Source: Christensenella sp. UBA3770 (GTDB lineage Bacteria > Bacillota > Clostridia > Christensenellales > CAG-1252). From it: a stretch of 13,661 bases of DNA. A program made the translations under genes and the position numbers. The notes under the pieces were generated by a model that saw nothing but the letters and a program-made list of their open reading frames with translations, searched no databases and was not told the DNA's origin. Of the stretch, positions 1 to 6,160 are shown piece after piece. Within the stretch, counting starts at the first letter, position 1. The number at the start of each line of letters is the position of its first letter. The stretch is taken from contig DFFS01000005.1 in NCBI GenBank assembly GCA_002371075.1, positions 1-13,661 on the forward strand, given 5' to 3'.

Positions 1-1
1 C

Positions 2-415
2 GGCGGCATCGTGCACGACTACCACGTGACCCTTGCTTTGGCAATGGGGGCGGATTTTGTGATGTTGGGCAGGTACTTCTCCCGCTTTGACGAGAGCCCC
101 ACGAACATCGTAAAGATCAACGGCACGTATATGAAGGAATACTGGGGCGAGGGCAGCGCACGCGCTCGCAACTGGCAGCGCTACGACCTTGGCGGCAAAA
201 GCGGGCTTTCGTTTGAAGAGGGCGTGGACAGCTACGTGCCTTACGCGGGCAAACTGAAAGACGGCGTGGCAATGACCACCGCAAAGGTAAAGAGCACGAT
301 GTGCAATTGCGGCGCGCTGACGATAGAGGAGTTGCAGCAAAAGGCGAATTTGACGGTGGTTTCTTCCACGTCGATTGTGGAGGGGGGCGCCCACGACGTT
401 GTTCGCAAGCAATAA
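2..415 (+). CDS. guaB: IMP dehydrogenase, C-terminal part (5' end outside window)
   Basis: This enzyme oxidises IMP to XMP with NAD+, the committed step of GMP synthesis, in the cytosol. Only the last 137 or so residues are present; the frame is open to the left edge. Visible are the end of the barrel (GGIVHDYHV, then ALAMGADFVMLGRYF), the mobile flap with the Arg-Tyr pair (ARNWQRYD; Arg codon 179-181, Tyr 182-184) that acts in hydrolysis of the E-XMP intermediate, EEGVDSYVPYAG, and the tail STMCNCGALTIEELQ and SIVEGGAHDVV. From memory, this tail and flap resemble the bacterial-type IMPDH of Tritrichomonas foetus more than the E. coli form. GMP reductase is excluded by the flap and the EGVDSYVPYAG segment. 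The gene ends in TAA and is followed by a strong terminator, so it closes its transcription unit. An inverted-repeat arm overlaps its last four codons. Confidence 0.95.
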   Translation, partial: GGIVHDYHVTLALAMGADFVMLGRYFSRFDESPTNIVKINGTYMKEYWGEGSARARNWQRYDLGGKSGLSFEEGVDSYVPYAGKLKDGVAMTTAKVKSTMCNCGALTIEELQQKANLTVVSSTSIVEGGAHDVVRKQ

Positions 416-546
416 ATCGGATATAAGAGCGCATTGACTTTGTTCCAACTCAAAATCCCGCAGTTACGTACGCTTAGTACGCGCCTGCGGGATTTTTTCG
501 TTGCGCCTCGTCACTACACTCTTCTCTTCGTTTCTTGCTTGCGAAC
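401..546. repeat. Perfect 12-bp inverted repeat flanking the guaB terminator
   Basis: GTTCGCAAGCAA at 401-412 (the last four sense codons of guaB) is exactly complementary to TTGCTTGCGAAC at 535-546. The two arms enclose 122 bp that include the terminator at 452-498. Similarity continues weakly outside (TAAA against GAAA on the inner side). The arrangement could be the ends of a repeated extragenic element or a large secondary structure in the guaB 3' UTR. Only one copy of this interval occurs in the window. Confidence 0.6.
452..498 (+). terminator. Strong intrinsic terminator after guaB
   Basis: Outer stem AAATCCCGCAG (453-463) pairs over 11 bp with CTGCGGGATTT (485-495), followed by a T-run (493-498). 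Inside it a second stem CGTAC/GTACG (467-471/477-481) has loop GCTTA. The flanking A-run and T-run would allow function in both directions; the minus-strand XRE gene at 560-787 converges on it from the right. Confidence 0.85.
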
Positions 547-559
547 CAACTGAGATTTG

Positions 560-787
560 TTATGAATTGTGTTTTTTCGGATAGCGGGTGGGAGAGTCGG
601 TTTGACCTAAAAGATAATCTATACTTGTATTATAAAAGTCGGCGAGTTTTATAAGAACGATCGTGGGAATATCATTTTCTCCGGTTTCATACTTGGAATA
701 ACCCGTTTGGGACATTTCAAGCATTCTTGCAACTTGCGTTTGATTCAGATCTCTGTCTTCTCTTAAATCTCTTATTCTTTTATACAT
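560..787 (-). CDS. XRE-family (Cro/CI-type) helix-turn-helix repressor, 75 aa
   Basis: A single-domain DNA-binding protein. Residues 3-58 form the five-helix XRE fold: RIRDLREDRDLNQTQVA, the recognition region MSQTGYSKYETGEN (26-39), then PTIVLIKLADFYNTSIDYLLG. The tail of about 14 residues is polar, with no sensor domain. ATG at 787 is chosen over the upstream in-frame TTG at 793 because GAGGT lies 8 nt before the ATG but only 2 nt before the TTG. It is transcribed away from the large lipoprotein gene, and the shared upstream region holds an imperfect palindrome overlapping both promoters, so it probably represses itself and the lipoprotein gene. No phage or toxin genes adjoin it, so it is more likely a local regulator than a prophage repressor. 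The inducing signal is unknown. Confidence 0.88.
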   Translation of the reverse strand: MYKRIRDLREDRDLNQTQVARMLEMSQTGYSKYETGENDIPTIVLIKLADFYNTSIDYLLGQTDSPTRYPKKHNS

Positions 788-806
788 TTTCAATTACCTC
801 TATTCA

Positions 807-835
807 ATCATATTTAACCTAAATTAGATTATTGA
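807..835 (-). promoter_or_regulatory. Candidate promoter of the XRE gene
   Basis: On the minus strand TCAATA (835-830) and TATGAT (812-807) are 17 nt apart, upstream of the RBS and ATG at 787. The -10 is good and the -35 matches only 3/6. The spacer contains the left arm of the palindrome at 816-831, which would fit autorepression. Confidence 0.45.
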
Positions 836-855
836 CATTTAATCTGAAATAGGTT
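816..855. promoter_or_regulatory. Candidate XRE operator, imperfect palindrome
   Basis: Left arm AACCTAAATTAGATTA (816-831) and right arm TAATCTGAAATAGGTT (840-855) are inverted with 13 of 16 positions matching (AACCTA and AGATTA conserved in each), separated by TTGACATT. The right arm fills the spacer between the -35 and -10 of the lipoprotein promoter; the left arm fills the spacer of the XRE promoter. This is the arrangement expected for one repressor controlling two divergent genes. Binding by the neighbouring XRE protein is inferred. Confidence 0.7.
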
Positions 856-860
856 ATAAT
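832..860 (+). promoter_or_regulatory. Consensus sigma-A promoter for the lipoprotein gene
   Basis: TTGACA (832-837) and TATAAT (855-860) are separated by exactly 17 nt, a perfect vegetative consensus. Transcription would start near 867 and give a 5' leader of about 104 nt before ATG 971. Such a strong promoter overlapped by an operator is normally kept under repression. Confidence 0.85.
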
Positions 861-934
861 GAAAGTGATCTTCGTTCAAAAGTGCAAATGGGAAGTGCGT
901 TTTTCTGCTCCTTTGTTTTCCATATTTGCCTGAC

Positions 935-964
935 TTGCATTTTACTCTTTACAGGTGGTATAAT
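935..964 (+). promoter_or_regulatory. Possible second promoter next to the lipoprotein start
   Basis: TTGCAT (935-940), an 18-nt gap, and TATAAT (959-964). Six nt then separate the -10 from ATG 971, so a transcript from here would be leaderless. The SD-like AGGTGG (953-958) lies inside the spacer and would be lost from such a transcript. It may be fortuitous because the region is AT-rich. Confidence 0.35.
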
Positions 965-970
965 TGATAT

Positions 971-3900
971 ATGAAAAAAATTCTCTTTTTGTTAGTGGTT
1001 TTAGCGGTGCTTATTCTGACCTTTGCTTCTTGCGGTAATGCGGGTGAAAAGGCGGAGCTGAGTGCGGAGATGATCAGTTGTCAATCTCTTGATCTGATCT
1101 ACGTTTACACGGGGCGAGAGGTCACCTTCCGTCCGGAAGATTTTGTCGTGCAGGTGGGCGGGGATTACGTTGCCGTCGATCTGTTTGAATTTGAGTACAA
1201 GGACAACGTGGAGGCAGGTGAGGCAAGCGTGACCGTCACCGCCAAGCCTGAGAACGAGTACGTAACAGGCAGCGTTACGTTGCACTTTACGATCAAGCCA
1301 TCGGAAGACGTGCATTGTGAAAAGAACGACGATTTGGCGGCGTTGCTTGCAAACAAAAGCATCGACTGTGTGCAGGTGTGGAGTGAATTTACCGTCCCCG
1401 AGGGGACGACCGTTACGGTGCCTGCGGGGAAGACCCTAAGTTTGATCCACGGTTATCGCCTTATCAACCGTGGCACCCTTATCAACAACGGCACCATCGT
1501 GATGAGAGGGGCTCTCCTCTCCACGGGAGGGCAGCGCGAAAGCGAACTTGTCAATTACGGCACGTTTGCAAACCACGGCACGATGGACATCAAGGACTAT
1601 GCGATCATTGAGGATCACGGCACCTTTACAAGCGACGTCGACGTCACAAACCGCGGCACGGTCTACTTAAAGGATGAGGACAAACCCTTTTTAAAGGATG
1701 CCGATGGCGGCGTGCATTACGTTCGACACCAAATTACGTCGTCGGATATTTCGGTGGCGGACTGCGTTTATAAGCAGGGCACCACGGAATACAAGCCCGA
1801 GGTGACGGCTGCCGAGCGGCTCGCCGAGTTTTCGACGGAGTACGCGGACAACGCGCACGCGGGGCAGGGCTCCGTTTCCGTTACGATGGCGCTCCGTGAT
1901 CGCTATTATTACGGCGAAGTGACCGTTCCGTTTACGATCAAAAAGGGCGTTGCAACGGCAAATTCGCTTGCGGAGCTAAGGGAACTTTTGCCTTCGGATG
2001 ATTACGAGCAATATTATACGGTCGGCTTGATGATCCCCGAGGAGGAAAACTTCACTTGGCCACGCGGCAAATCGCTCAGAGTCGGCGGCACCATCGTCGT
2101 GAAAGGGAGCTTTACGCTGGAGGGGGATGTGACCTGCTTGCAGTTTAGCGTTCATCCCGGTGGCACTGCCGTTAACAACACGACGCTCAACGTGGAAGGT
2201 CGCAGCTTCTCCGTCAGCGGCACCTTTACCAACGGCGAAAACGGCGACTGGGTCTGCAATCCGGAAACCTGCCAAGGCATTCAGCTCTCAAGCGGCAGCA
2301 CCTTTATCAACAAAGGAAACGTGGGTGAGAAGAACTTTTTGCTTTCCTACGGTACGATACAAAACGAAGGTAGCATTTCGGTTACGACGACGTATATGGG
2401 CAACGTCGTCAACCGCGGTGAAGCAACGTTTTACGGCATGCTTGCGTCAAACGTCCTTAACGAGAGCCGGGGCAAATTGACCGTAACAGACATAGGATTG
2501 TTTAGTGGCAGGTTTGTTAACAACGGCACCTTTATAAACCAAGGTACTTTGTCTTTTGCGGAAGACGTGGACTATTCCTGCAACGGCACGTTTGACAACG
2601 TGGAGGGAGAGGTTTTTGCCTTTAGTCCGCTTGACGGAATCAGCGACTGGTTGCACCTCAGAAGACTGCTTACAAACGAGCAGGTGGATTTCCAAGTGGA
2701 GTACCTAGAGACTCCCTACGACGGCACGGACAAAAAGCCCACGTTTACGGTGGACGGCTTGCCGTTGGATCCCTCCGTTTATACGATCACGTATCGTTAT
2801 GAAGGCGACACGCGTGACACGAAGGAATGCGTCAACGCCGGGCAGATCACCGCAACCGTCACGATCAAGAGTTACGTCGGAGAGTTCTCGCTTTACGGCG
2901 GTACCCGCTCGTTTACTTACCGCATTACTCCGTTGACCATCCACGTGACAACGGGGAGTGAGTTTGAAAACGCGGTCAAGAGCGTCAACTACGACAGGAT
3001 CATTTTCGATGCGGATATATCCTATTTCAGTTCGTATTACAATGGAGTTACGATCCGCAAAGACTGTACGATAGATCTCAACGGTCACAAATGGAGCATC
3101 AATACGCACGTGGTGCTGAAAGGTACGCTGATCGGCACCGCCGTCATCGATCCCTTGGACTTCACGCCTTCGCAGGAAGCGGCAAGCATCGTGGTTTCGA
3201 GTGCGTTGACCAATTGCGGAAGGATCGAAAATAACGGCTTTATTTACGTAACAAGCACGGGAAGTTTCTTGGGCAATGCCCGCGAAACAAACGACGATCC
3301 CGCCGGTGTGGTGGTCAACCACGGCGTGATCCTGACCTCCACTGCCTGTGCGCAGACGGATGATTCGACCGGCACGGTCTATGTAAGGGAAAATATAAGC
3401 GATTTGAGTAGCTGCTTTGACGTTCCGTATACGCTTTACTACAACGGGGAGGATCAAACCCCCGTCGTGACCATGACGCACAACGGCGCGCCCGTGGATA
3501 TGTCCCGCTTTACCGTTGTGGTCTTCGGCGGGCGTTATGCCGGATCCGGCACGGTGGAGATCTCCGTTAAAGATCCGCTGGATACCGCTTATTATGGCAA
3601 AGTTAAACTATGGTTTACGATCAGACGCGGTACGGCGGAAGTAAACAACGCTGCCTCCTTTGCCGCCGCGGTAGCGGACGCAAACTATGAAAAGATCCTT
3701 TTGACGGCAAACGTCACTTTGACCGAGCCCGTCACGATGTCCAAGGACCAGACCCTTGATCTTGCCTCCTACGAGCTCTTCTTCTCGGGCAACGGCTCCT
3801 TGACGTACGGCACAAATTGCCGCCTGACCTTGACTGCGGACAACGAAGAGCGCTTTGTCAAGTACTTCTACGTTGCGGACGAGATCCGGCTCAGCGGCGA

Positions 3901-4663
3901 TATCGGCGTCGCCGGGACGCGCACGAATCTGAATTTCAAGGACTATAGGGTTACGGGTTATAACGGGGCAAATTACCTCTCTACCGTCGTGTGTACGTAC
4001 GGGCATTCGTTTATCGGCGGGCTCAACATTGTAAACAGCTCGATCGAAAACTTCAGCTGCACTTTTGAAAACCCGCCCCTTGAGAGCCCCAGCGCGATCG
4101 GCAGCGGCGTGGACGGCAACGAAGATGGGTATGCGCTCGTTTACGGCACCTGCTATGAGGAAACCTTCGTTACGCTGCGCAACTTGACGGTGTACGGCGT
4201 TTATCACCACGGCGGATCGGGTACGGCGCAGGACGTTGATCTCTCGGCGGAAAACTGCACGTTCCTTGCTTCGCACGACAAAAAGGACGCTTACGCCTTT
4301 AAGATTTGGACTGGAATGACCGCAAACGGCACGTTTACAAACTGCGTTTTTGACGGTGCCAACGGCTTTTACGTCAACCGCGGGTACGAATACGGTCAAG
4401 GACAAACGCTTCCCTCCTATACCTTCAACGATTGCGTTTTCCGCGCCTATGGCGAATGCGCCAAACACAACAGCTATGAGGATTATTACGGCAATGCCTT
4501 TACGATGGATCGCAACGACAGCAACTTGTGCTTGGCGATCGATCGCTGCGCGTTTTACAGCCAAAACGGGCACTGCATTCGCGTCGTCAACAAAAACTAC
4601 GTGTATTACACTGTGACCGATTCAACTTACGAGCATCCCGAAGGGAAGTTTGACGTCTGTTGA
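971..4663 (+). CDS. Large surface lipoprotein of alternating Ig-like and beta-solenoid modules, 1230 aa
   Basis: Residues 1-21 are a lipoprotein signal: MKK, a hydrophobic core, then FASC with Cys21 as the lipidation site (Phe at -3 is less usual than Leu). The protein would be anchored to the outer membrane face. The body repeats one plan four times. Ig-like/MBG-type domains lie at about 32-109, 254-324, 572-653 and 815-885; each has a tyrosine-rich first strand, an NAG or AG element, and ends in F-T-I or Y-R-I. Each is followed by a right-handed beta-solenoid (about 116-235, 330-550, 655-806 and 888-1230). Solenoids 1 and 2 carry N-x-G-T corner motifs, often paired six residues apart (166/172, 195/201, 517/523). 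Each solenoid opens with a short helical segment (such as SFAAAVADANYEKILL) and then a P-x-G-K or K-D-x-T strand. No catalytic motif, LPXTG or cell-wall repeat is seen. Adhesion or glycan binding is plausible but unproven. AGGTGG lies 12 nt before the ATG. Confidence 0.85.
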   Translation: MKKILFLLVVLAVLILTFASCGNAGEKAELSAEMISCQSLDLIYVYTGREVTFRPEDFVVQVGGDYVAVDLFEFEYKDNVEAGEASVTVTAKPENEYVTGSVTLHFTIKPSEDVHCEKNDDLAALLANKSIDCVQVWSEFTVPEGTTVTVPAGKTLSLIHGYRLINRGTLINNGTIVMRGALLSTGGQRESELVNYGTFANHGTMDIKDYAIIEDHGTFTSDVDVTNRGTVYLKDEDKPFLKDADGGVHYVRHQITSSDISVADCVYKQGTTEYKPEVTAAERLAEFSTEYADNAHAGQGSVSVTMALRDRYYYGEVTVPFTIKKGVATANSLAELRELLPSDDYEQYYTVGLMIPEEENFTWPRGKSLRVGGTIVVKGSFTLEGDVTCLQFSVHPGGTAVNNTTLNVEGRSFSVSGTFTNGENGDWVCNPETCQGIQLSSGSTFINKGNVGEKNFLLSYGTIQNEGSISVTTTYMGNVVNRGEATFYGMLASNVLNESRGKLTVTDIGLFSGRFVNNGTFINQGTLSFAEDVDYSCNGTFDNVEGEVFAFSPLDGISDWLHLRRLLTNEQVDFQVEYLETPYDGTDKKPTFTVDGLPLDPSVYTITYRYEGDTRDTKECVNAGQITATVTIKSYVGEFSLYGGTRSFTYRITPLTIHVTTGSEFENAVKSVNYDRIIFDADISYFSSYYNGVTIRKDCTIDLNGHKWSINTHVVLKGTLIGTAVIDPLDFTPSQEAASIVVSSALTNCGRIENNGFIYVTSTGSFLGNARETNDDPAGVVVNHGVILTSTACAQTDDSTGTVYVRENISDLSSCFDVPYTLYYNGEDQTPVVTMTHNGAPVDMSRFTVVVFGGRYAGSGTVEISVKDPLDTAYYGKVKLWFTIRRGTAEVNNAASFAAAVADANYEKILLTANVTLTEPVTMSKDQTLDLASYELFFSGNGSLTYGTNCRLTLTADNEERFVKYFYVADEIRLSGDIGVAGTRTNLNFKDYRVTGYNGANYLSTVVCTYGHSFIGGLNIVNSSIENFSCTFENPPLESPSAIGSGVDGNEDGYALVYGTCYEETFVTLRNLTVYGVYHHGGSGTAQDVDLSAENCTFLASHDKKDAYAFKIWTGMTANGTFTNCVFDGANGFYVNRGYEYGQGQTLPSYTFNDCVFRAYGECAKHNSYEDYYGNAFTMDRNDSNLCLAIDRCAFYSQNGHCIRVVNKNYVYYTVTDSTYEHPEGKFDVC

Positions 4664-4671
4664 TGCGCCTT
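4654..4671. repeat. Left copy of an 18-bp direct repeat bounding the non-coding block
   Basis: CGTCTGTTGATGCGCCTT. It spans the last codons and the TGA stop (4661-4663) of the lipoprotein gene. It matches 5153-5170 at 17 of 18 positions, offset 499 bp. Confidence 0.8.
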
Positions 4672-4731
4672 TGTTAGTCCCACCATTAAATGCGGTAAAG
4701 CCTCGCGAGAATAGCCGCTTTGCGTGTTGGC

Positions 4732-4784
4732 ACTTTTCTTTTGAAGAAAAGTACCCCAAAGAAGGTGGGGGTTGCGATTCCCCC
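4732..4784. repeat. Two adjacent hairpins in the non-coding block
   Basis: ACTTTTCTT (4732-4740) pairs perfectly over 9 bp with AAGAAAAGT (4744-4752) around loop TTG. Next, GGGGG (4767-4771) pairs with CCCCC (4780-4784) around loop TTGCGATT. Neither is followed by a T-run on the plus strand, so they are poor intrinsic terminators for the lipoprotein gene. They look like part of a dispersed extragenic repeat. Confidence 0.6.
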
Positions 4785-4990
4785 AAACCCCTAAACGCTT
4801 TTTAAAAGGATGCCGCTTCGCGAGAAATAAAAGTAATTAAGTTAAAGTGCATCGTGACAATAACGGCAAAGCAAACCGCAGCGAAGAGTTCGGCTCCGCG
4901 GGTCGAAAGCCATGAGAGGGGAACGGTGATGTGAGTTCTTTAAGAATGGCGGAAAGTCGTTTGTTCTTGCGTTTTTAATTTATCCACAAC

Positions 4991-5122
4991 TTCTCGCATA
5001 GCGAGAAACTTCACTGCGAACGAAGTGAGCAACTTCACTGACAAGGTCAACTTCACTGTGCGCTTCTGCGCACAAATTCACTCTCCAAGACAACTTCACT
5101 CCGACACCGCCGAAACTTCACT
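4991..5122. repeat. Array of short hairpins joined by the 9-nt linker AACTTCACT
   Basis: Linker copies: 5007-5015, 5031-5039, 5049-5057, 5074-5082 (variant AAATTCACT), 5092-5100 and 5114-5122. The intervening segments differ in sequence, but most can fold. TTCTCGC-ATA-GCGAGAA (4991-5007) precedes the first linker. Then come GCGAACGAAGTGAGC (5016-5030; GAA triloop, tandem G.A positions), GAC-AAG-GTC (5040-5048), GTGCGC-TTCT-GCGCAC (5058-5073), CTC-CAA-GAC (5083-5091; one mismatch), and an unpaired 13-mer (5101-5113). Variable sequence with kept self-complementarity beside an invariant linker suggests selection on structure. It is not CRISPR: the linker is 9 nt and the spacers 9-16 nt. Confidence 0.8.
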
Positions 5123-5152
5123 AAAGACATTTGCATTCAGCATTGTATTTTT

Positions 5153-5170
5153 CGTCTATTGATGCGCCTT
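5153..5170. repeat. Right copy of the 18-bp direct repeat
   Basis: CGTCTATTGATGCGCCTT, differing from the copy at 4654-4671 only at the sixth base (A for G). It ends 11 nt before the -35 of the lysR promoter. Confidence 0.8.
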
Positions 5171-5181
5171 ATAAAAAACCC

Positions 5182-5210
5182 TTGCCTTTTACGCGCGATA
5201 TGTTTATAAT
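5182..5210 (+). promoter_or_regulatory. Promoter of the lysR-alaS-cysE-cysS operon
   Basis: TTGCCT (5182-5187) and TATAAT (5205-5210) are 17 nt apart, with the predicted start near 5217 and ATG at 5243. No T-box (GGGTGG-ACC element or leader terminator) precedes it, unlike the T-box leaders that control many Firmicutes cysE-cysS and alaS genes. Confidence 0.75.
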
Positions 5211-5223
5211 TTTTTATAGACAT
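5200..5223. promoter_or_regulatory. Inverted repeat over the lysR -10 region, candidate autoregulatory operator
   Basis: ATGTTTATAA (5200-5209) and TTATAGACAT (5214-5223) are inverted with 9 of 10 positions matching, around TTTT. The site covers the -10 box and the predicted start. LysR-type proteins bind such interrupted dyads and usually regulate themselves. Binding here is inferred; part of the symmetry comes from AT-rich promoter sequence. Confidence 0.5.
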
Positions 5224-5242
5224 AAAAAGGGGGTGCGCGCAA

Positions 5243-6142
5243 ATGGTGAAGCTTGAGTTTTACAGAGTTTTCTACGTCGTTGCCAAAACAGGCAATTTGT
5301 CCAAGGCTTCCAAAGAGCTTTTTATCTCTCAGCCCGCAGTCTCCTACAGCATCAAACAGTTGGAAGAGCAGCTTGGCGGCAGGCTCTTTGTCCGCACCGC
5401 CAAAGGGATGGAACTCACCCCCGAGGGTAAAATGATCTACGAGTACGTTTCCCGCGCTTTTGAGGAGTTGACGGCGGCGGAAAACAAGTTTTCGCAGATG
5501 CGCGGGCTCGAAGAGGGCACCGTGCACATCGGCGCCTCCGATACGATCAGCAAGTTTTTTATCCTGCCCCGCATCGAGCGTTTTAAGAAGCAATATCCCA
5601 AGATCAGCATCAAGATCACCAATCGCACGACGGATGAGATCATCAAGCTGTTGAAGACCGGCAAGGTGGACCTCGGCTTTATCAACCGTGTGGACGAGAC
5701 TCCCTTTGCGGGCATCACGTTAACCCCTTGCGCCGATATCGGCGAGTGCTTTGTTGCAAACAAGGAGGTCGCCGCGCGTTTTGATCATCCTCTTTCGGTC
5801 AGCGAGCTGACCGCGCTCCCGCTCATTTTGTTGGAAGAGGGCTCCAGCACGCGTCGCGCGGTGGAGCGCGCGATCGAGGCGCTTGGCGGCAAACTCAGAC
5901 CTGCGTTTGAACTGTGCAGCGTCGATCTCGTTGCGGAATGCGCCAAATCCGGGCTCGGCGTCGGCTGCGTCACCAAGGAATACATCTCAAAGGAGCTTGC
6001 CTCCGGCGAACTGAACCTTGTGCCGCTCTCCTTCCCGCTCCCGCGGCGTAAGATCGCCATGGCAACGCTTACCGGCATGCCGCCCTCCTTTGCCACGGCA
6101 AAACTGGCAGATTTTTTTGATCAATCCACGCCTAAGGCGTGA
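5243..6142 (+). CDS. LysR-type transcriptional regulator, 299 aa
   Basis: Residues 1-60 are the winged helix-turn-helix: EFYRVFYVVAKTGNLSKAS, the recognition helix region ISQPAVSYSIKQLEEQLGG, then LFVRTAKGMELTPEG. A linker helix spans about 61-90. Residues 92-290 form the periplasmic-binding-protein-like effector domain, beginning GTVHIGASDTISKFFILP. The length is normal for the family. The start has AAGGGGGT about 9 nt upstream. It is the first gene of a unit with alaS, cysE and cysS (18-nt gap to alaS), so it likely controls cysteine supply or the operon itself. By analogy, CysL and CysB use O-acetylserine or N-acetylserine as signals, but no ligand can be read from this sequence. An exact 6-bp hairpin, CACGCC-TAA-GGCGTG (6127-6141), overlaps its stop codon. 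Confidence 0.93.
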   Translation: MVKLEFYRVFYVVAKTGNLSKASKELFISQPAVSYSIKQLEEQLGGRLFVRTAKGMELTPEGKMIYEYVSRAFEELTAAENKFSQMRGLEEGTVHIGASDTISKFFILPRIERFKKQYPKISIKITNRTTDEIIKLLKTGKVDLGFINRVDETPFAGITLTPCADIGECFVANKEVAARFDHPLSVSELTALPLILLEEGSSTRRAVERAIEALGGKLRPAFELCSVDLVAECAKSGLGVGCVTKEYISKELASGELNLVPLSFPLPRRKIAMATLTGMPPSFATAKLADFFDQSTPKA

Positions 6143-6160
6143 AATAAAAGGAAGTACATC

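Larger units (their letters stand above)
4672..5152. repeat. Non-coding, hairpin-rich block bounded by direct repeats (possible inserted element)
   Basis: No open frame of convincing length or composition occurs here. The block lies between two near-identical 18-mers (4654-4671, 5153-5170). If one 18-mer plus the block is removed, the lipoprotein stop codon would sit directly before the lysR promoter. Inside are two strong hairpins (4732-4784), about 190 bp with little visible structure (4790-4979), a consensus DnaA-box sequence (TTATCCACA, 4980-4988), and the AACTTCACT hairpin array (4991-5122). No transposase or terminal inverted repeats are seen. It may be a non-autonomous repeat, a REP-like composite, or the product of recombination between the short repeats. 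Confidence 0.55.

Noticed and set aside
2705..4573. Long minus-strand open frames at 2705-3481 and 3608-4573
   Set aside because: They lie wholly inside the lipoprotein gene, have composition expected of antisense frames, no ribosome sites and no recognisable motifs.
560..4663. Prophage or toxin-antitoxin region around the XRE gene
   Set aside because: No integrase, structural phage gene or small toxin-like gene accompanies it; the only divergent partner is the lipoprotein gene.
4980..4988. Replication origin marked by DnaA box TTATCCACA
   Set aside because: Only one perfect box was found, with no cluster, no AT-rich unwinding region defined and no dnaA or dnaN nearby. It may be fortuitous or part of the repeat block.
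4991..5122. CRISPR array
   Set aside because: The repeated unit is only 9 nt, spacers are 9-16 nt and mostly self-complementary, and no cas gene is nearby.
5171..5242. T-box or other riboswitch before the lysR-alaS-cysE-cysS operon
   Set aside because: The leader from the predicted start is only about 25 nt and has no GGTGG-type T-box sequence or leader terminator. The gaps before alaS and cysE are 18 and 9 nt.
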